The notes beneath the pieces were generated by a model. The model was given only the letters and a program-made list of their open reading frames with translations. It was not told the DNA's origin and made no database searches. A DNA stretch of 6,620 nucleotides from an uncultured Lysobacteraceae bacterium (lineage in GTDB: Bacteria; Pseudomonadota; Gammaproteobacteria; Xanthomonadales; Rhodanobacteraceae): the NCBI GenBank assembly GCA_946482585.1, contig CAMLSI010000305.1, positions 1 to 6,620 on the forward strand, read 5' to 3'. This document shows, in pieces, positions 1-6,080 of this stretch. How positions within the stretch are numbered: the first letter of the stretch is position 1; every line of letters starts with the position of its first letter. Position numbers and translations under genes: made by a program.

Positions 1-1125
1 CTGCTGCAGATCATCCTGCTCGGACAACCCGAGCTGCGCCGCCTGCTCGAGCGCGAGGACCTGCGCCAGCTCGCGCAACGCATCACCGCGCGCTATCACC
101 TGACGCCGCTGAACGCGGACGAGAGCGAAGCCTACGTGCGCCATCGCATGGCGGTCGCGGGATCGCGCAAGCTGCCGTTCTCGCGGCTCGGGCTGCGCGC
201 GCTGTACCAGCGTTCGGGCGGCGTTCCGCGCCTGATCAACGTGATCGGCGACCGTGCGCTCATGGCCGGCTTCGCGCGCGACACCGACAGCATCGGCGAA
301 CGCCTCGTCGATCTCGCCGCCGACGAAACGCTGCCGGGCCACGCGCGCTACTACCTGCGTCGCTACGGCCGCTGGGTCGCGCTGGCTGCGATCCTCGTCG
401 CCGGCATCGCCGGCGTTGCCTGGCTGCAGCGTCCGCAGCCGGTCGCACCGCCGCCGGCGCCGGTCGTCGCGCAACCGGAAGCGCCGCCGGCCGTAGACGC
501 CGCCGCGGAGCTCGGCGCGAAACTCGGCACGGTCGACGGCGCCGACCTCATGGCCTGGACGCAACTTCTCGCGCGCTGGCAGGTCAGTTCGCAGGACGTC
601 GGCGTCGCCGATGCCGCACGTTGCCAGCCGCACATCTTTCCGGGCTTCGATTGTCTGCGCGGCCACGCCACGCTCGATCAACTGCTGCGCTTCGATCGGC
701 CGCTGCTGCTCGAACTGGAATACGACGGCAAGCGCGGACTCGCGTTGCTGCGCGGCGTAGCCGGCGACGCCGTTAGGCTAGACTTCGCCGGGGTCGGCCA
801 TCGGCTCACGCGCGGCGAACTGCAGCGCATCTGGCGTGGCGGCTTTGCCGTGACCTGGCGCGTGCCGGCAGATACGCCGGTACCGCTGCGCCTCGGCGAT
901 GCCGGCAACGGCGTGAGCTGGGTCAAGCAGCAGATCGCCCGTCTGGACGGTCATGCCGAAGCCGGCCTCGGCCCCGCATTTTTCGACAATGCGCTCGAAG
1001 AGCGCGTACGCAAGTTGCAAGCCGCCTACGGATTGACCGCAGACGGCATCGTCGGGCAGGAGACGCTGTTCGCGCTGTCCTCGCTCGGCAGCGACGGCCC
1101 GCGGCTCGCGCGCACGGCCGACTAA
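1..1125 (+). CDS. gspA: GspA/ExeA-type general secretion ATPase, 3' part (5' end outside window)
   Basis: An open frame runs from the first base to a TAA at 1123-1125, giving 374 codons; the usual protein is about 550 residues, so the Walker A/B part lies upstream. Codons 1-115 are the end of the AAA+ ATPase: a GQPELR stretch at 8-13, LAQRITARYHL at 24-34, and GGVPRLINVIGDRAL at about 73-87, all typical of ExeA. A hydrophobic membrane helix follows at about 125-142, then a Pro/Ala linker (143-165). The periplasmic part has a region resembling the degenerate C39-peptidase-like domain of ExeA (about 205-290, with two cysteines at codons 208 and 218) and a PG_binding_1 domain (about 296-359) containing LQAAYGLTADGIVG. 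Known role of the family: ATPase that binds peptidoglycan and, with GspB, promotes assembly of the GspD secretin of type II secretion. gspB starts 29 bases downstream, supporting an operon. The GTG at 136 is internal, not the start. Confidence 0.93.
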   Translation: MLQIILLGQPELRRLLEREDLRQLAQRITARYHLTPLNADESEAYVRHRMAVAGSRKLPFSRLGLRALYQRSGGVPRLINVIGDRALMAGFARDTDSIGERLVDLAADETLPGHARYYLRRYGRWVALAAILVAGIAGVAWLQRPQPVAPPPAPVVAQPEAPPAVDAAAELGAKLGTVDGADLMAWTQLLARWQVSSQDVGVADAARCQPHIFPGFDCLRGHATLDQLLRFDRPLLLELEYDGKRGLALLRGVAGDAVRLDFAGVGHRLTRGELQRIWRGGFAVTWRVPADTPVPLRLGDAGNGVSWVKQQIARLDGHAEAGLGPAFFDNALEERVRKLQAAYGLTADGIVGQETLFALSSLGSDGPRLARTAD

Positions 1126-1154
1126 CCGAAACACGACCACGATTCGACGATGCC

Positions 1155-2315
1155 ATGTCCCTGATCCATGAAGCGCTGAAGAAGGCGGAGCAGCAGCGTC
1201 GCCTCGGCGAACCGCCGAATCTCGGCACGCCGTTCGCCCGCTCGTCGCAACGGCGTTCGCTGCTGCCGTACCTGGCCGTCGCGATCGTCGGCGTGCTCGG
1301 CGCCGGCTGGTATCTGTCGCGGCCCGGTACGCCGGACGACACCACCGCGGCGACGCCCGGAACCGGCAAACCCGCCGATGCATCCGCGACCGGCGAAGCC
1401 CGCAACGCCGGTCCCGGCCCGCTGGCCGCAGCGCCGCCGGCCGATGCGCCGCCGGGGGCACCGGTCAGCGCCGCCGACCAGCGCCGACCGACCATGGGTC
1501 CGAACGCGGTGCCGAATCCCAACGGGGTCTCCACGCTCGCCACGGCACCGCGGCTCAGCAACCAGGCGCCGTCGCCACCGAATCCGCCGACGGTCCAGGA
1601 AGTAGCCGAGCGCGAGTCCGAACCGCGTCCGCCCGGCGCCAACCCGCTCGCGCCGGGCGAAGCCGCACCGCAGGCGCTCGGTGCGCCGCCGCCGGAAACG
1701 CCGCTCAACGATGCCGAGGGGCTCGCCGCGAAGCAGGCCGCCAAGGAAAGATCATTCGCGGCCGATGCGCCGCCACCGGCCGGCGAACCGGGCCGTTCGC
1801 CGTTCTTCAAGGAACGCGCCGCCGCGCCGCCGCCGAAACCCACCGGCGCCGCGAAGGCGCCGACGGCCTCGGTATCGTCGCGCCCGGGCTTCGTACCACC
1901 GGACCAGAAGGCACCACCGCCCGCTCCGCCGAAGCCACCCGTCGCCGACGCAACGCCGCCGAAGCCGCCGAAGCCGCCGACGGCCGAGGCCGCTCCACCG
2001 CCGAACGCCATTCCGCCTCCGGCTGCGACGCCGGAAGCACCCGTCGCGTCCGCTCCGCCCGCAGCGCCCGCGCTCGAGCAATTGCCGGTCTACTGGCAAC
2101 TGCCGTACAACGTGCGCAAGGAACTGCCCGAGCTGAAGATGTCGATGCACGTCTACAGCGCAGCGCCGGAACAGCGTTTCGTCGTCCTCAACGGCAACCG
2201 CCAGGTCGAGGGCGACGAACTCGCCGGCGATGTGCGCATCGCGGAGATCCGCAGCGACGGCGTCGTTCTCACTTACCACGGCCAGCGCTTCCTCGTGCCG
2301 CGCGGCGGTTCCTGA
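1155..2315 (+). CDS. gspB: GspB-type general secretion accessory protein with long proline-rich arm
   Basis: 386 residues. The N-terminus MSLIHEALKKAEQQRRLG is the signature cytoplasmic start of GspB/ExeB proteins and fixes the ATG at 1155; no good ribosome binding site is visible, and a nearby ATG at 1150 is out of frame. A single membrane helix lies at about 37-54. Residues 55-305 are a low-complexity Pro/Ala-rich region with PPKPP units, expected to be extended in the periplasm, somewhat as in TonB. Residues 310-386 match the T2SSB C-terminal domain (LPVYWQLPYNVRKELPEL, then a small beta-rich domain ending HGQRFLVPRGG). In the family, GspB pairs with GspA in the inner membrane and the C-terminal region contacts the secretin GspD, helping to target it through the wall. 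It lies 29 bases after gspA and is probably co-transcribed and translationally linked. The arm is low-complexity, so similarity there means little; the two ends carry the identification. Confidence 0.93.
   Translation: MSLIHEALKKAEQQRRLGEPPNLGTPFARSSQRRSLLPYLAVAIVGVLGAGWYLSRPGTPDDTTAATPGTGKPADASATGEARNAGPGPLAAAPPADAPPGAPVSAADQRRPTMGPNAVPNPNGVSTLATAPRLSNQAPSPPNPPTVQEVAERESEPRPPGANPLAPGEAAPQALGAPPPETPLNDAEGLAAKQAAKERSFAADAPPPAGEPGRSPFFKERAAAPPPKPTGAAKAPTASVSSRPGFVPPDQKAPPPAPPKPPVADATPPKPPKPPTAEAAPPPNAIPPPAATPEAPVASAPPAAPALEQLPVYWQLPYNVRKELPELKMSMHVYSAAPEQRFVVLNGNRQVEGDELAGDVRIAEIRSDGVVLTYHGQRFLVPRGGS
1955..1981 (+). repeat. Short tandem repeat of a 9-base unit in the gspB proline-rich arm
   Basis: Three head-to-tail copies of GCCGCCGAA lie at 1955-1963, 1964-1972 and 1973-1981; the last ends GAC instead of GAA. 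They encode the PPKPPKPP run of GspB. The unit is a multiple of three, so gain or loss of copies would change arm length without a frameshift. Confidence 0.75.
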
Positions 2316-2346
2316 TCCGGTTTCCGCGCCGCCGGCGCGGACCGAT
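2315..2346 (+). terminator. GC-rich hairpin between gspB and the rhomboid gene (possible terminator or attenuator)
   Basis: The core is a perfect 7-base-pair inverted repeat, CCGCGCC (2324-2330) and GGCGCGG (2334-2340), around a 3-base loop. The stem extends outward as GGT/ACC (2319-2321 with 2341-2343) after a two-base bulge, and then ATC/GAT (2315-2317 with 2344-2346) after one more bulged base, giving about 13 pairs starting on the last base of the gspB stop codon. There is no run of T after it, only TTT at 2360-2362, so a classical intrinsic terminator is not proven; it could equally stabilise the gspB mRNA end or partly separate gspAB from the rhomboid gene. Confidence 0.4.
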
Positions 2347-2354
2347 GCGCGAGC

Positions 2355-2359
2355 GAGGG
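2355..2359 (+). promoter_or_regulatory. Ribosome binding site of the rhomboid gene (supports a GTG start)
   Basis: GAGGG lies four bases before the GTG at 2364. It is the best Shine-Dalgarno match ahead of any + strand gene in the window, and there is no other in-frame start codon between it and the upstream region, so it decides the GTG start. Confidence 0.6.
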
Positions 2360-2363
2360 TTTC

Positions 2364-3050
2364 GTGGTCTTCATCCAGGTCGAGTCGCGCCGTCGTCCCA
2401 CTCCGCCATGGGCGACCATCAGCATCGTCGCGCTGAGCGTGCTCGCGTTCTTCTGGCTCGCGGCGACGAGCGGCGACGAACGCCTCGCGCTGCTCGCCCG
2501 CTGGGGCACCGTCCCCGCGCAACTGTTCGACACGAGCGCGCCGCTGATCCGCCAGCTCATCGAACTGCGCGCGCTGCGCCTGTTCAGTGCACTGTTCGTG
2601 CACGCGAACTGGCTGCACCTGACCGGCAATCTGCTGTTCCTGATGATCTTCGGACTCGCCGCGGAGCGACTGCTCGGCTCGCGCCGCTTCCTCACGCTGT
2701 ATCTCGTCGGCGGTGCCGTCGCCAATCTGGTCGGCGCGTTGACCCTGTCGAGCGCGTTCACGCCGATCGTCGGATCGAGCGGCGCCGTGTCGGCCGTCGT
2801 CGGCGCCTACCTCGCGCTGTTTCCGCGCTCGCGCCTCGGCCTGGTGCTGCCGCTCGGCCTGTTCCTCGAATTCGTCAAAGTCCCGGCGCCCGCACTGATC
2901 GGGTTCTGGGTGCTGCTGCAACTGCTGTTCACCTACGTCGGCCCGACATTCGGGGCGGTGGTCTGGTGGACGCACATCGCGGGTTTTCTCGTCGGCGCGC
3001 TGATGGCGCTGATCTCGCGCCCGTCGATCGCGCGCCGCCTGCGCCAGTGA
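2364..3050 (+). CDS. Rhomboid family intramembrane serine protease
   Basis: 228 residues starting at GTG 2364, preceded by GAGGG. The protein is very hydrophobic, with about six or seven membrane segments (roughly 17-35, 86-101, 109-128, 137-152, 156-172, 177-195, 200-217). All rhomboid hallmarks are present: H80, H85 and N89 in the HxxxxHxxxN motif of the second helix (VHANWLHLTGN), the catalytic serine S139 in G-S-S-G (137-140) followed by GAYLALFPR, and the catalytic histidine H204 in WWTHIAGFLVG. It should therefore be an active Ser-His dyad protease cleaving transmembrane substrates within the inner membrane. The substrate cannot be read from the sequence. It lies 48 bases after gspB on the same strand, separated by a hairpin. 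The GSSG and GAYL context fits general bacterial rhomboids better than the rhombosortase subgroup. Confidence 0.93.
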   Translation: MVFIQVESRRRPTPPWATISIVALSVLAFFWLAATSGDERLALLARWGTVPAQLFDTSAPLIRQLIELRALRLFSALFVHANWLHLTGNLLFLMIFGLAAERLLGSRRFLTLYLVGGAVANLVGALTLSSAFTPIVGSSGAVSAVVGAYLALFPRSRLGLVLPLGLFLEFVKVPAPALIGFWVLLQLLFTYVGPTFGAVVWWTHIAGFLVGALMALISRPSIARRLRQ

Positions 3051-3081
3051 ACGGCGAACGTTTCACGCCATCGCGGACATC

Positions 3082-3402
3082 ATGAATACACTTTATAAAA
3101 TTACCTTCATCAACAACGGCAAGAGTTACGAGATATACGCCCGGCACGTCGGAACGAGCCATCTCTGGGGCTTTACCGAAGTCGGCCAGCTCGTGTTCGA
3201 GCCGCGCGGCGAAGGCCTCGTCGTCGATCCGACCGAAGAACGACTGCGCGAGGAATTCGAGCACACGCGCGCCCTGCACCTGCCGATGCACGCGATCGTG
3301 AAAGTCGAGGAAGTCGAACGCCGCAGCCCGGCGGCGATCCGCGATGCCGCGAGCGGCGAGAAGATCACGCCGTTCCCGTATCCGCCGGCCCGGCCGAAGT
3401 AG
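3082..3402 (+). CDS. DUF1820 family protein of unknown function
   Basis: 106 residues, small and soluble, with no signal peptide or membrane helix. The pattern LYKITFINNGKSYEIYAR, then GFTEVGQLVFEP, VVDPTEERLREEF and LPMHAIVKVEEVE, is that of the DUF1820 family (conserved in gammaproteobacteria such as Pseudomonas and Xanthomonas, function unknown to me). The conserved core ends near residue 80; the last 25 residues, rich in Pro and Ala, look like a flexible tail. The ATG at 3082 is the first in-frame start and begins the conserved core; only a weak GCGGA precedes it. The first 20 codons are unusually AT-rich for this DNA (AAT, ACA, CTT, TAT, AAA, ATT, ATA). It starts 31 bases after the rhomboid gene, so may share its transcript, and ends 18 bases from the convergent ctpA stop. 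Confidence 0.88.
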   Translation: MNTLYKITFINNGKSYEIYARHVGTSHLWGFTEVGQLVFEPRGEGLVVDPTEERLREEFEHTRALHLPMHAIVKVEEVERRSPAAIRDAASGEKITPFPYPPARPK

Positions 3403-3409
3403 CCTCGGG

Positions 3410-3448
3410 CGCGTCCGGCGTCAGCCCTTGGCCGGCGACGCGGACGCG
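3410..3448. terminator. Hairpin across the convergent DUF1820/ctpA junction (possible bidirectional terminator)
   Basis: CGCGTCC (3410-3416) pairs perfectly with GGACGCG (3442-3448); after one bulged G (3417) GCGTC (3418-3422) pairs with GACGC (3437-3441), a 12-pair stem. A small inner GCC/GGC hairpin (3424-3426 with 3430-3432) can form in the loop. It covers the 3' end of ctpA, including its stop, and sits just past the DUF1820 stop, where two converging transcripts must end. Neither flank has a T-run, so it is at best a non-canonical terminator. Confidence 0.35.
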
Positions 3449-4734
3449 GGCTTGCGCAGGGTCATCGCCTTGAGCACGTGCACGGCTTCGTTGAGCGCGT
3501 AGTCGTCGAGCGGCGGCGCCTCGGTGTTGGCGGCGCTCGCCTCGGGCTTTTCGTTCTCGCCCTGGAGATGATTCGGCAGATCGCGCTCGCTCGTGATCAG
3601 GCTCGGCGGCGCATCGCGCACGCTGAGCTTGAGATCGCGCAGTTCGATGTCCGGCACGATGCCGGTGGCCTGGATCGAGACACCGCTCGGCGTGTAGTAC
3701 CGCGCCGTCGTCAGTTTGACCGCGTGCCCGTCTTCGAGCGGCAGCACGGTCTGCACCGAGCCCTTGCCGAAGGTCTTCTGGCCGAGGATCAGGCCGCGAT
3801 GATTGTCCTTGAGCGCACCCGCGACGATTTCGGCGGCCGACGCCGTGCCGCGGTCGACAATGATCGCGAGCGGCGCGCCGCCGGTGAGATCGCCGTTGGT
3901 CGCACTGAAACTGAGATCGGTGTCGTGCAGGCGGCCGCGCGTCGTCACGATCGTTCCGCTGTCGAGGAACACGTCGCTGACTTCGACCGCGGCGGTGAGC
4001 AGCCCGCCCGGATTGCTGCGCAGGTCGAGCACGACGCCGCGCACGGCGGCATCCTTGCCCCTGAGCTTGGCGAACTTGCGCTTGAGTTCGGCGCCGGTGT
4101 CTTCCTGGAACTGCGCGACGCGCAGGTAGGCATAGCCCGGTTCCAGCCAGCGCGCACGCACGCTCGCGACTTTGATCTTCTCGCGCTTGAGCGTGATGTC
4201 GACCGGCACGGATTCGCCTTCGTGCAGTACGGTCAGCACGACGCTGCTGCCGGGATTGCCGCGCAGCAGTTCGACCGATTCGTTGACGTTTTCCGACGAA
4301 ACCGCCTTGCTGTCGATGCGCGTGATGATGTCGCCGGGCTTGATGCCGCCGCGCTCGGCCGGCGTATCGTCGATCGGGGCGACGACGCGCAGCACGCCGT
4401 CGATCGTGAGCACCTCGAGGCCGAGGCCGTCGTAGGCGCCGCTCGTGCCTTCGGTGAGATCGCTGAGGCCGCGCGGATCGAGGTATTCGCTGTGCGGATC
4501 GAGTCCGGCCAGCAGCCCCTTGATCGCGGCCTCCATGAGCCGCTTGTCGCCGACGTCGTCGACGTAGGCCTGCTTGACGAGGTTGTAGACCGCAGTGAAC
4601 GTGCGCACGTCATCGATGCTGACGCCGGCCTTGGCGGCAGCGGCCTCCGCCGTTTCGGGCGCGGCCGGCGCGTCGGCCTGCGCGGCGAACGCGAAAGACA
4701 TCAGGGCGAACAACAGCAGCGGACGGGACGGCAT
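3421..4734 (-). CDS. ctpA: Periplasmic carboxyl-terminal processing protease, S41 family (CtpA type)
   Basis: 437 residues from ATG 4734 down to TGA at 3423-3421. The start is chosen because it opens a clear Sec signal peptide (MPSRPLLLFALMSFAFAAQA, cleavage near residues 20-22) and has GGAG eight bases upstream. LDPHSEYLDP at 78-87 is a conserved S41 N-terminal motif, followed by a PDZ domain at about 100-183 with GLGLEV and GIKPGDIITRID. The protease core has LDLRSNPGG (236-244), the catalytic serine S299 in GTASAAEI and the catalytic lysine K324 in GQKTFGKGSVQ, so a Ser-Lys dyad is intact. The family trims or degrades periplasmic proteins from the C-terminus; in Pseudomonas aeruginosa CtpA degrades peptidoglycan hydrolases. 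The length fits the compact CtpA type, not the longer Prc/Tsp. It is last in the gpmI-envC-ctpA block, 95 bases after envC. The C-terminal tail beyond about 385 is low-complexity. Confidence 0.94.
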   Translation of the reverse strand: MPSRPLLLFALMSFAFAAQADAPAAPETAEAAAAKAGVSIDDVRTFTAVYNLVKQAYVDDVGDKRLMEAAIKGLLAGLDPHSEYLDPRGLSDLTEGTSGAYDGLGLEVLTIDGVLRVVAPIDDTPAERGGIKPGDIITRIDSKAVSSENVNESVELLRGNPGSSVVLTVLHEGESVPVDITLKREKIKVASVRARWLEPGYAYLRVAQFQEDTGAELKRKFAKLRGKDAAVRGVVLDLRSNPGGLLTAAVEVSDVFLDSGTIVTTRGRLHDTDLSFSATNGDLTGGAPLAIIVDRGTASAAEIVAGALKDNHRGLILGQKTFGKGSVQTVLPLEDGHAVKLTTARYYTPSGVSIQATGIVPDIELRDLKLSVRDAPPSLITSERDLPNHLQGENEKPEASAANTEAPPLDDYALNEAVHVLKAMTLRKPASASPAKG

Positions 4735-4742
4735 GGCAACGA

Positions 4743-4746
4743 CTCC
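4743..4746 (-). promoter_or_regulatory. Ribosome binding site of ctpA
   Basis: GGAG on the - strand, eight bases before the ATG at 4734. It supports the start at the signal peptide over the longer frame that opens with TTG at 4833. Confidence 0.55.
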
Positions 4747-4761
4747 GGCGGACTTGCGGCG

Positions 4762-4767
4762 ACTATA
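4762..4767 (-). promoter_or_regulatory. Possible -10 element of a ctpA promoter
   Basis: On the - strand TATAGT lies in an otherwise GC-rich 95-base gap, 27 bases before the ctpA ATG, one base from the consensus TATAAT. No convincing -35 hexamer is seen 16-18 bases upstream, so this is weak evidence for a separate ctpA promoter inside the operon. Confidence 0.25.
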
Positions 4768-4797
4768 CCGCGGCGATGAACGGGCTCTGACCCGCGT

Positions 4798-4817
4798 CGA
4801 CGACAGAAGTGCCGTCG
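4798..4817 (-). other. Hairpin just downstream of the envC stop
   Basis: In the - strand transcript CGACGGCA and TGTCGTCG form an eight-pair stem (one G-U pair) around the tetraloop CUUC, starting 12 bases after the envC stop. The G-U wobble exists only in the - strand RNA; on the + strand the same position is an A-C mismatch, which favours a role in the envC transcript. No U-tract follows. It may protect the gpmI-envC mRNA end or attenuate read-through into ctpA. Confidence 0.35.
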
Positions 4818-4829
4818 CGACCGCCGCGA

Positions 4830-6068
4830 TCAAGGGGCCGACTTGAGCCAGCCGCGCGGATCGAGCGGTTTGCCGCGTGCACGCAGCTCGAAGTAGAGCC
4901 CGGCATTCCTGCGACCGCCGCTGGTGCCGGCGGTCGCGATCGGCTCGCCGGCATCGACCCAGTCTCCGACGTCCTTGAGCAGAGTTTCGTTATAGCCGTA
5001 GAGGCTCATGTAACCGTCGCCATGATCGAGAATCAGGATCAGGCCGTAACCCTTGAGCCAGTCCGCATAGGCGACGCGGCCGTGCGACACGGCGCGGATC
5101 TCGGCGCCGGTATTCGCCGCGACCACGATGCCGGAAATCGCGCGGCCCGAGTCGTCGCTCGAACCGAAACCGACGGCGATCTTGCCCGCGAGCGGCCACG
5201 GCAGCCGGCCGCGGCGCGCGGCGAACGGCTCGGCCGCCTGCAATTGCTTCGGAATATCGGCGAACACGTCGCGCAGGCGTTCGAGCAATCCGAGCAGCGC
5301 GGCCTCGTCCTTGCCGAGCGCGGCGAGGCGCGCGCCCTGATCGCGCAGGCTCGCATCGAGCGCATCGAGCACGCCCTGACGCTCGACGCGCTCGGCGTCG
5401 AGCCGCGCGCTCTCGACGTTGCGTGCATCGCGCGTCGTCGTGATCTCGGCGACCTGCGCCTCGATCGCCTGCTGCACTTTGGCCAGATCGACGAGGTCGG
5501 CGAGCAGTTCGCCGATGCGATCCATGCGCGCGCGCTGGAAATAGCGGTGATACGCGAGGACGCGCGACGTGGTCGCGACTTCGTTCTGCTGCAGGATCAG
5601 CTTGAGCTCCTCGTGCCGGCCCAGCGCATAGGCCGAACGCAGCAGCGCCGCGAGCGCATCGCGCTGCGTCTTGAGCTTGCCTTCGAGCTCGCGCTTGCGC
5701 GCCTGGAGTTCGTCGAGCGCGCGCTGCTGCTCGGCGAGTCGTTCGTCGAGCTGGCGCAATTCGCGCGCGATGGTCGCGATGCGCGTTTCGCGGTCGCGCA
5801 ATTCGACCGCAACGCCGCCCTTCTCGGCCTCGGTCAACCGGCGCTGCTCGGCGAGCTTGCGGATTTCCGCGCGCGTCGCGTCGAGCTTCTGCTGCGCGTC
5901 GCGCTCCTCGGCGCTCGGTGCGGCAGGCTCCGCCGTAGACGCTGCCGCCGGTTCGGCTGCCGCGAGCGCGGGTTCGCCCTCCTGCGCGAACGCCGGCGCG
6001 TTACCGGCCAGCGCGAGCACGACCGCCAGTACCGCGCCGGCGAATCCGCCCGCCGCAGGAGTGCGCAT
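4830..6068 (-). CDS. envC: EnvC-like murein hydrolase activator with degenerate LytM (M23) domain
   Basis: 412 residues from ATG 6068 to TGA 4832-4830. Residues 1-28 are a Sec signal peptide ending APAFA; an Ala/Pro/Glu-rich spacer follows to about 52. Residues 53-270 are a long charged coiled coil, interrupted around 140-185 by a helical hinge with LRSAYALGRHEELKLIL. The C-terminal LytM domain (about 289-410) has GYGLILILDHGDGYMSLYGYN and GLYFELRARGKPLDP, very like E. coli EnvC. The zinc ligands of active M23 endopeptidases are gone: the HxxxD positions read I311 and V315, and the HxH positions read G390 and Y392. The family is therefore non-enzymatic, binding and activating periplasmic N-acetylmuramoyl-L-alanine amidases at the division septum under FtsEX control. 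It starts 10 bases after gpmI, so the two form one operon. Confidence 0.94.
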   Translation of the reverse strand: MRTPAAGGFAGAVLAVVLALAGNAPAFAQEGEPALAAAEPAAASTAEPAAPSAEERDAQQKLDATRAEIRKLAEQRRLTEAEKGGVAVELRDRETRIATIARELRQLDERLAEQQRALDELQARKRELEGKLKTQRDALAALLRSAYALGRHEELKLILQQNEVATTSRVLAYHRYFQRARMDRIGELLADLVDLAKVQQAIEAQVAEITTTRDARNVESARLDAERVERQGVLDALDASLRDQGARLAALGKDEAALLGLLERLRDVFADIPKQLQAAEPFAARRGRLPWPLAGKIAVGFGSSDDSGRAISGIVVAANTGAEIRAVSHGRVAYADWLKGYGLILILDHGDGYMSLYGYNETLLKDVGDWVDAGEPIATAGTSGGRRNAGLYFELRARGKPLDPRGWLKSAP

Positions 6069-6071
6069 GCG

Positions 6072-6080
6072 CCTCGCCTC
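6072..6080 (-). promoter_or_regulatory. Ribosome binding site of envC overlapping the gpmI stop
   Basis: On the - strand the sequence reads TGAGGCGAGG: the first GAGG (6080-6077) shares bases with the gpmI stop codon TGA (6081-6079) and is eight bases from the envC ATG; a second GAGG (6075-6072) is three bases away. The overlap suggests translational coupling of envC to gpmI. Confidence 0.6.

Noticed and set aside
1955..1981. The 9-base tandem repeat as a CRISPR or mobile-element signature
   Set aside because: Units are contiguous, without spacers, in frame, and encode the proline-rich arm of GspB.
923..2975. Two long - strand open frames (923-2011 and 1752-2975) opposite gspA, gspB and the rhomboid gene
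   Set aside because: The first is a Gly/Ala-rich mirror of the proline-rich arm of GspB, the second is Arg/Glu-rich; both are explained by GC-rich codon bias.
2364..3050. Rhombosortase as the identity of the rhomboid gene
   Set aside because: The serine motif GSSG followed by GAYLALFPR fits general bacterial rhomboids; kept only as a hypothesis to test because of the gspAB neighbourhood.
2345..3085. A 246-codon + strand frame starting at ATG 2345 and overlapping the rhomboid gene
   Set aside because: Arg/Ala-rich out-of-frame reading; the rhomboid frame carries all catalytic motifs and has a ribosome binding site.
3478..4779. A 433-codon open frame on the + strand opposite ctpA
   Set aside because: Antisense shadow of a gene with intact S41 motifs; composition is biased (Arg, Asp, Ala, Val) and no family is recognisable.
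4735..4833. A 33-residue N-terminal extension of CtpA starting at TTG 4833, overlapping the envC stop
   Set aside because: The extension is Arg/Ser-rich and would bury the signal peptide that starts at 4734, which has its own ribosome binding site.
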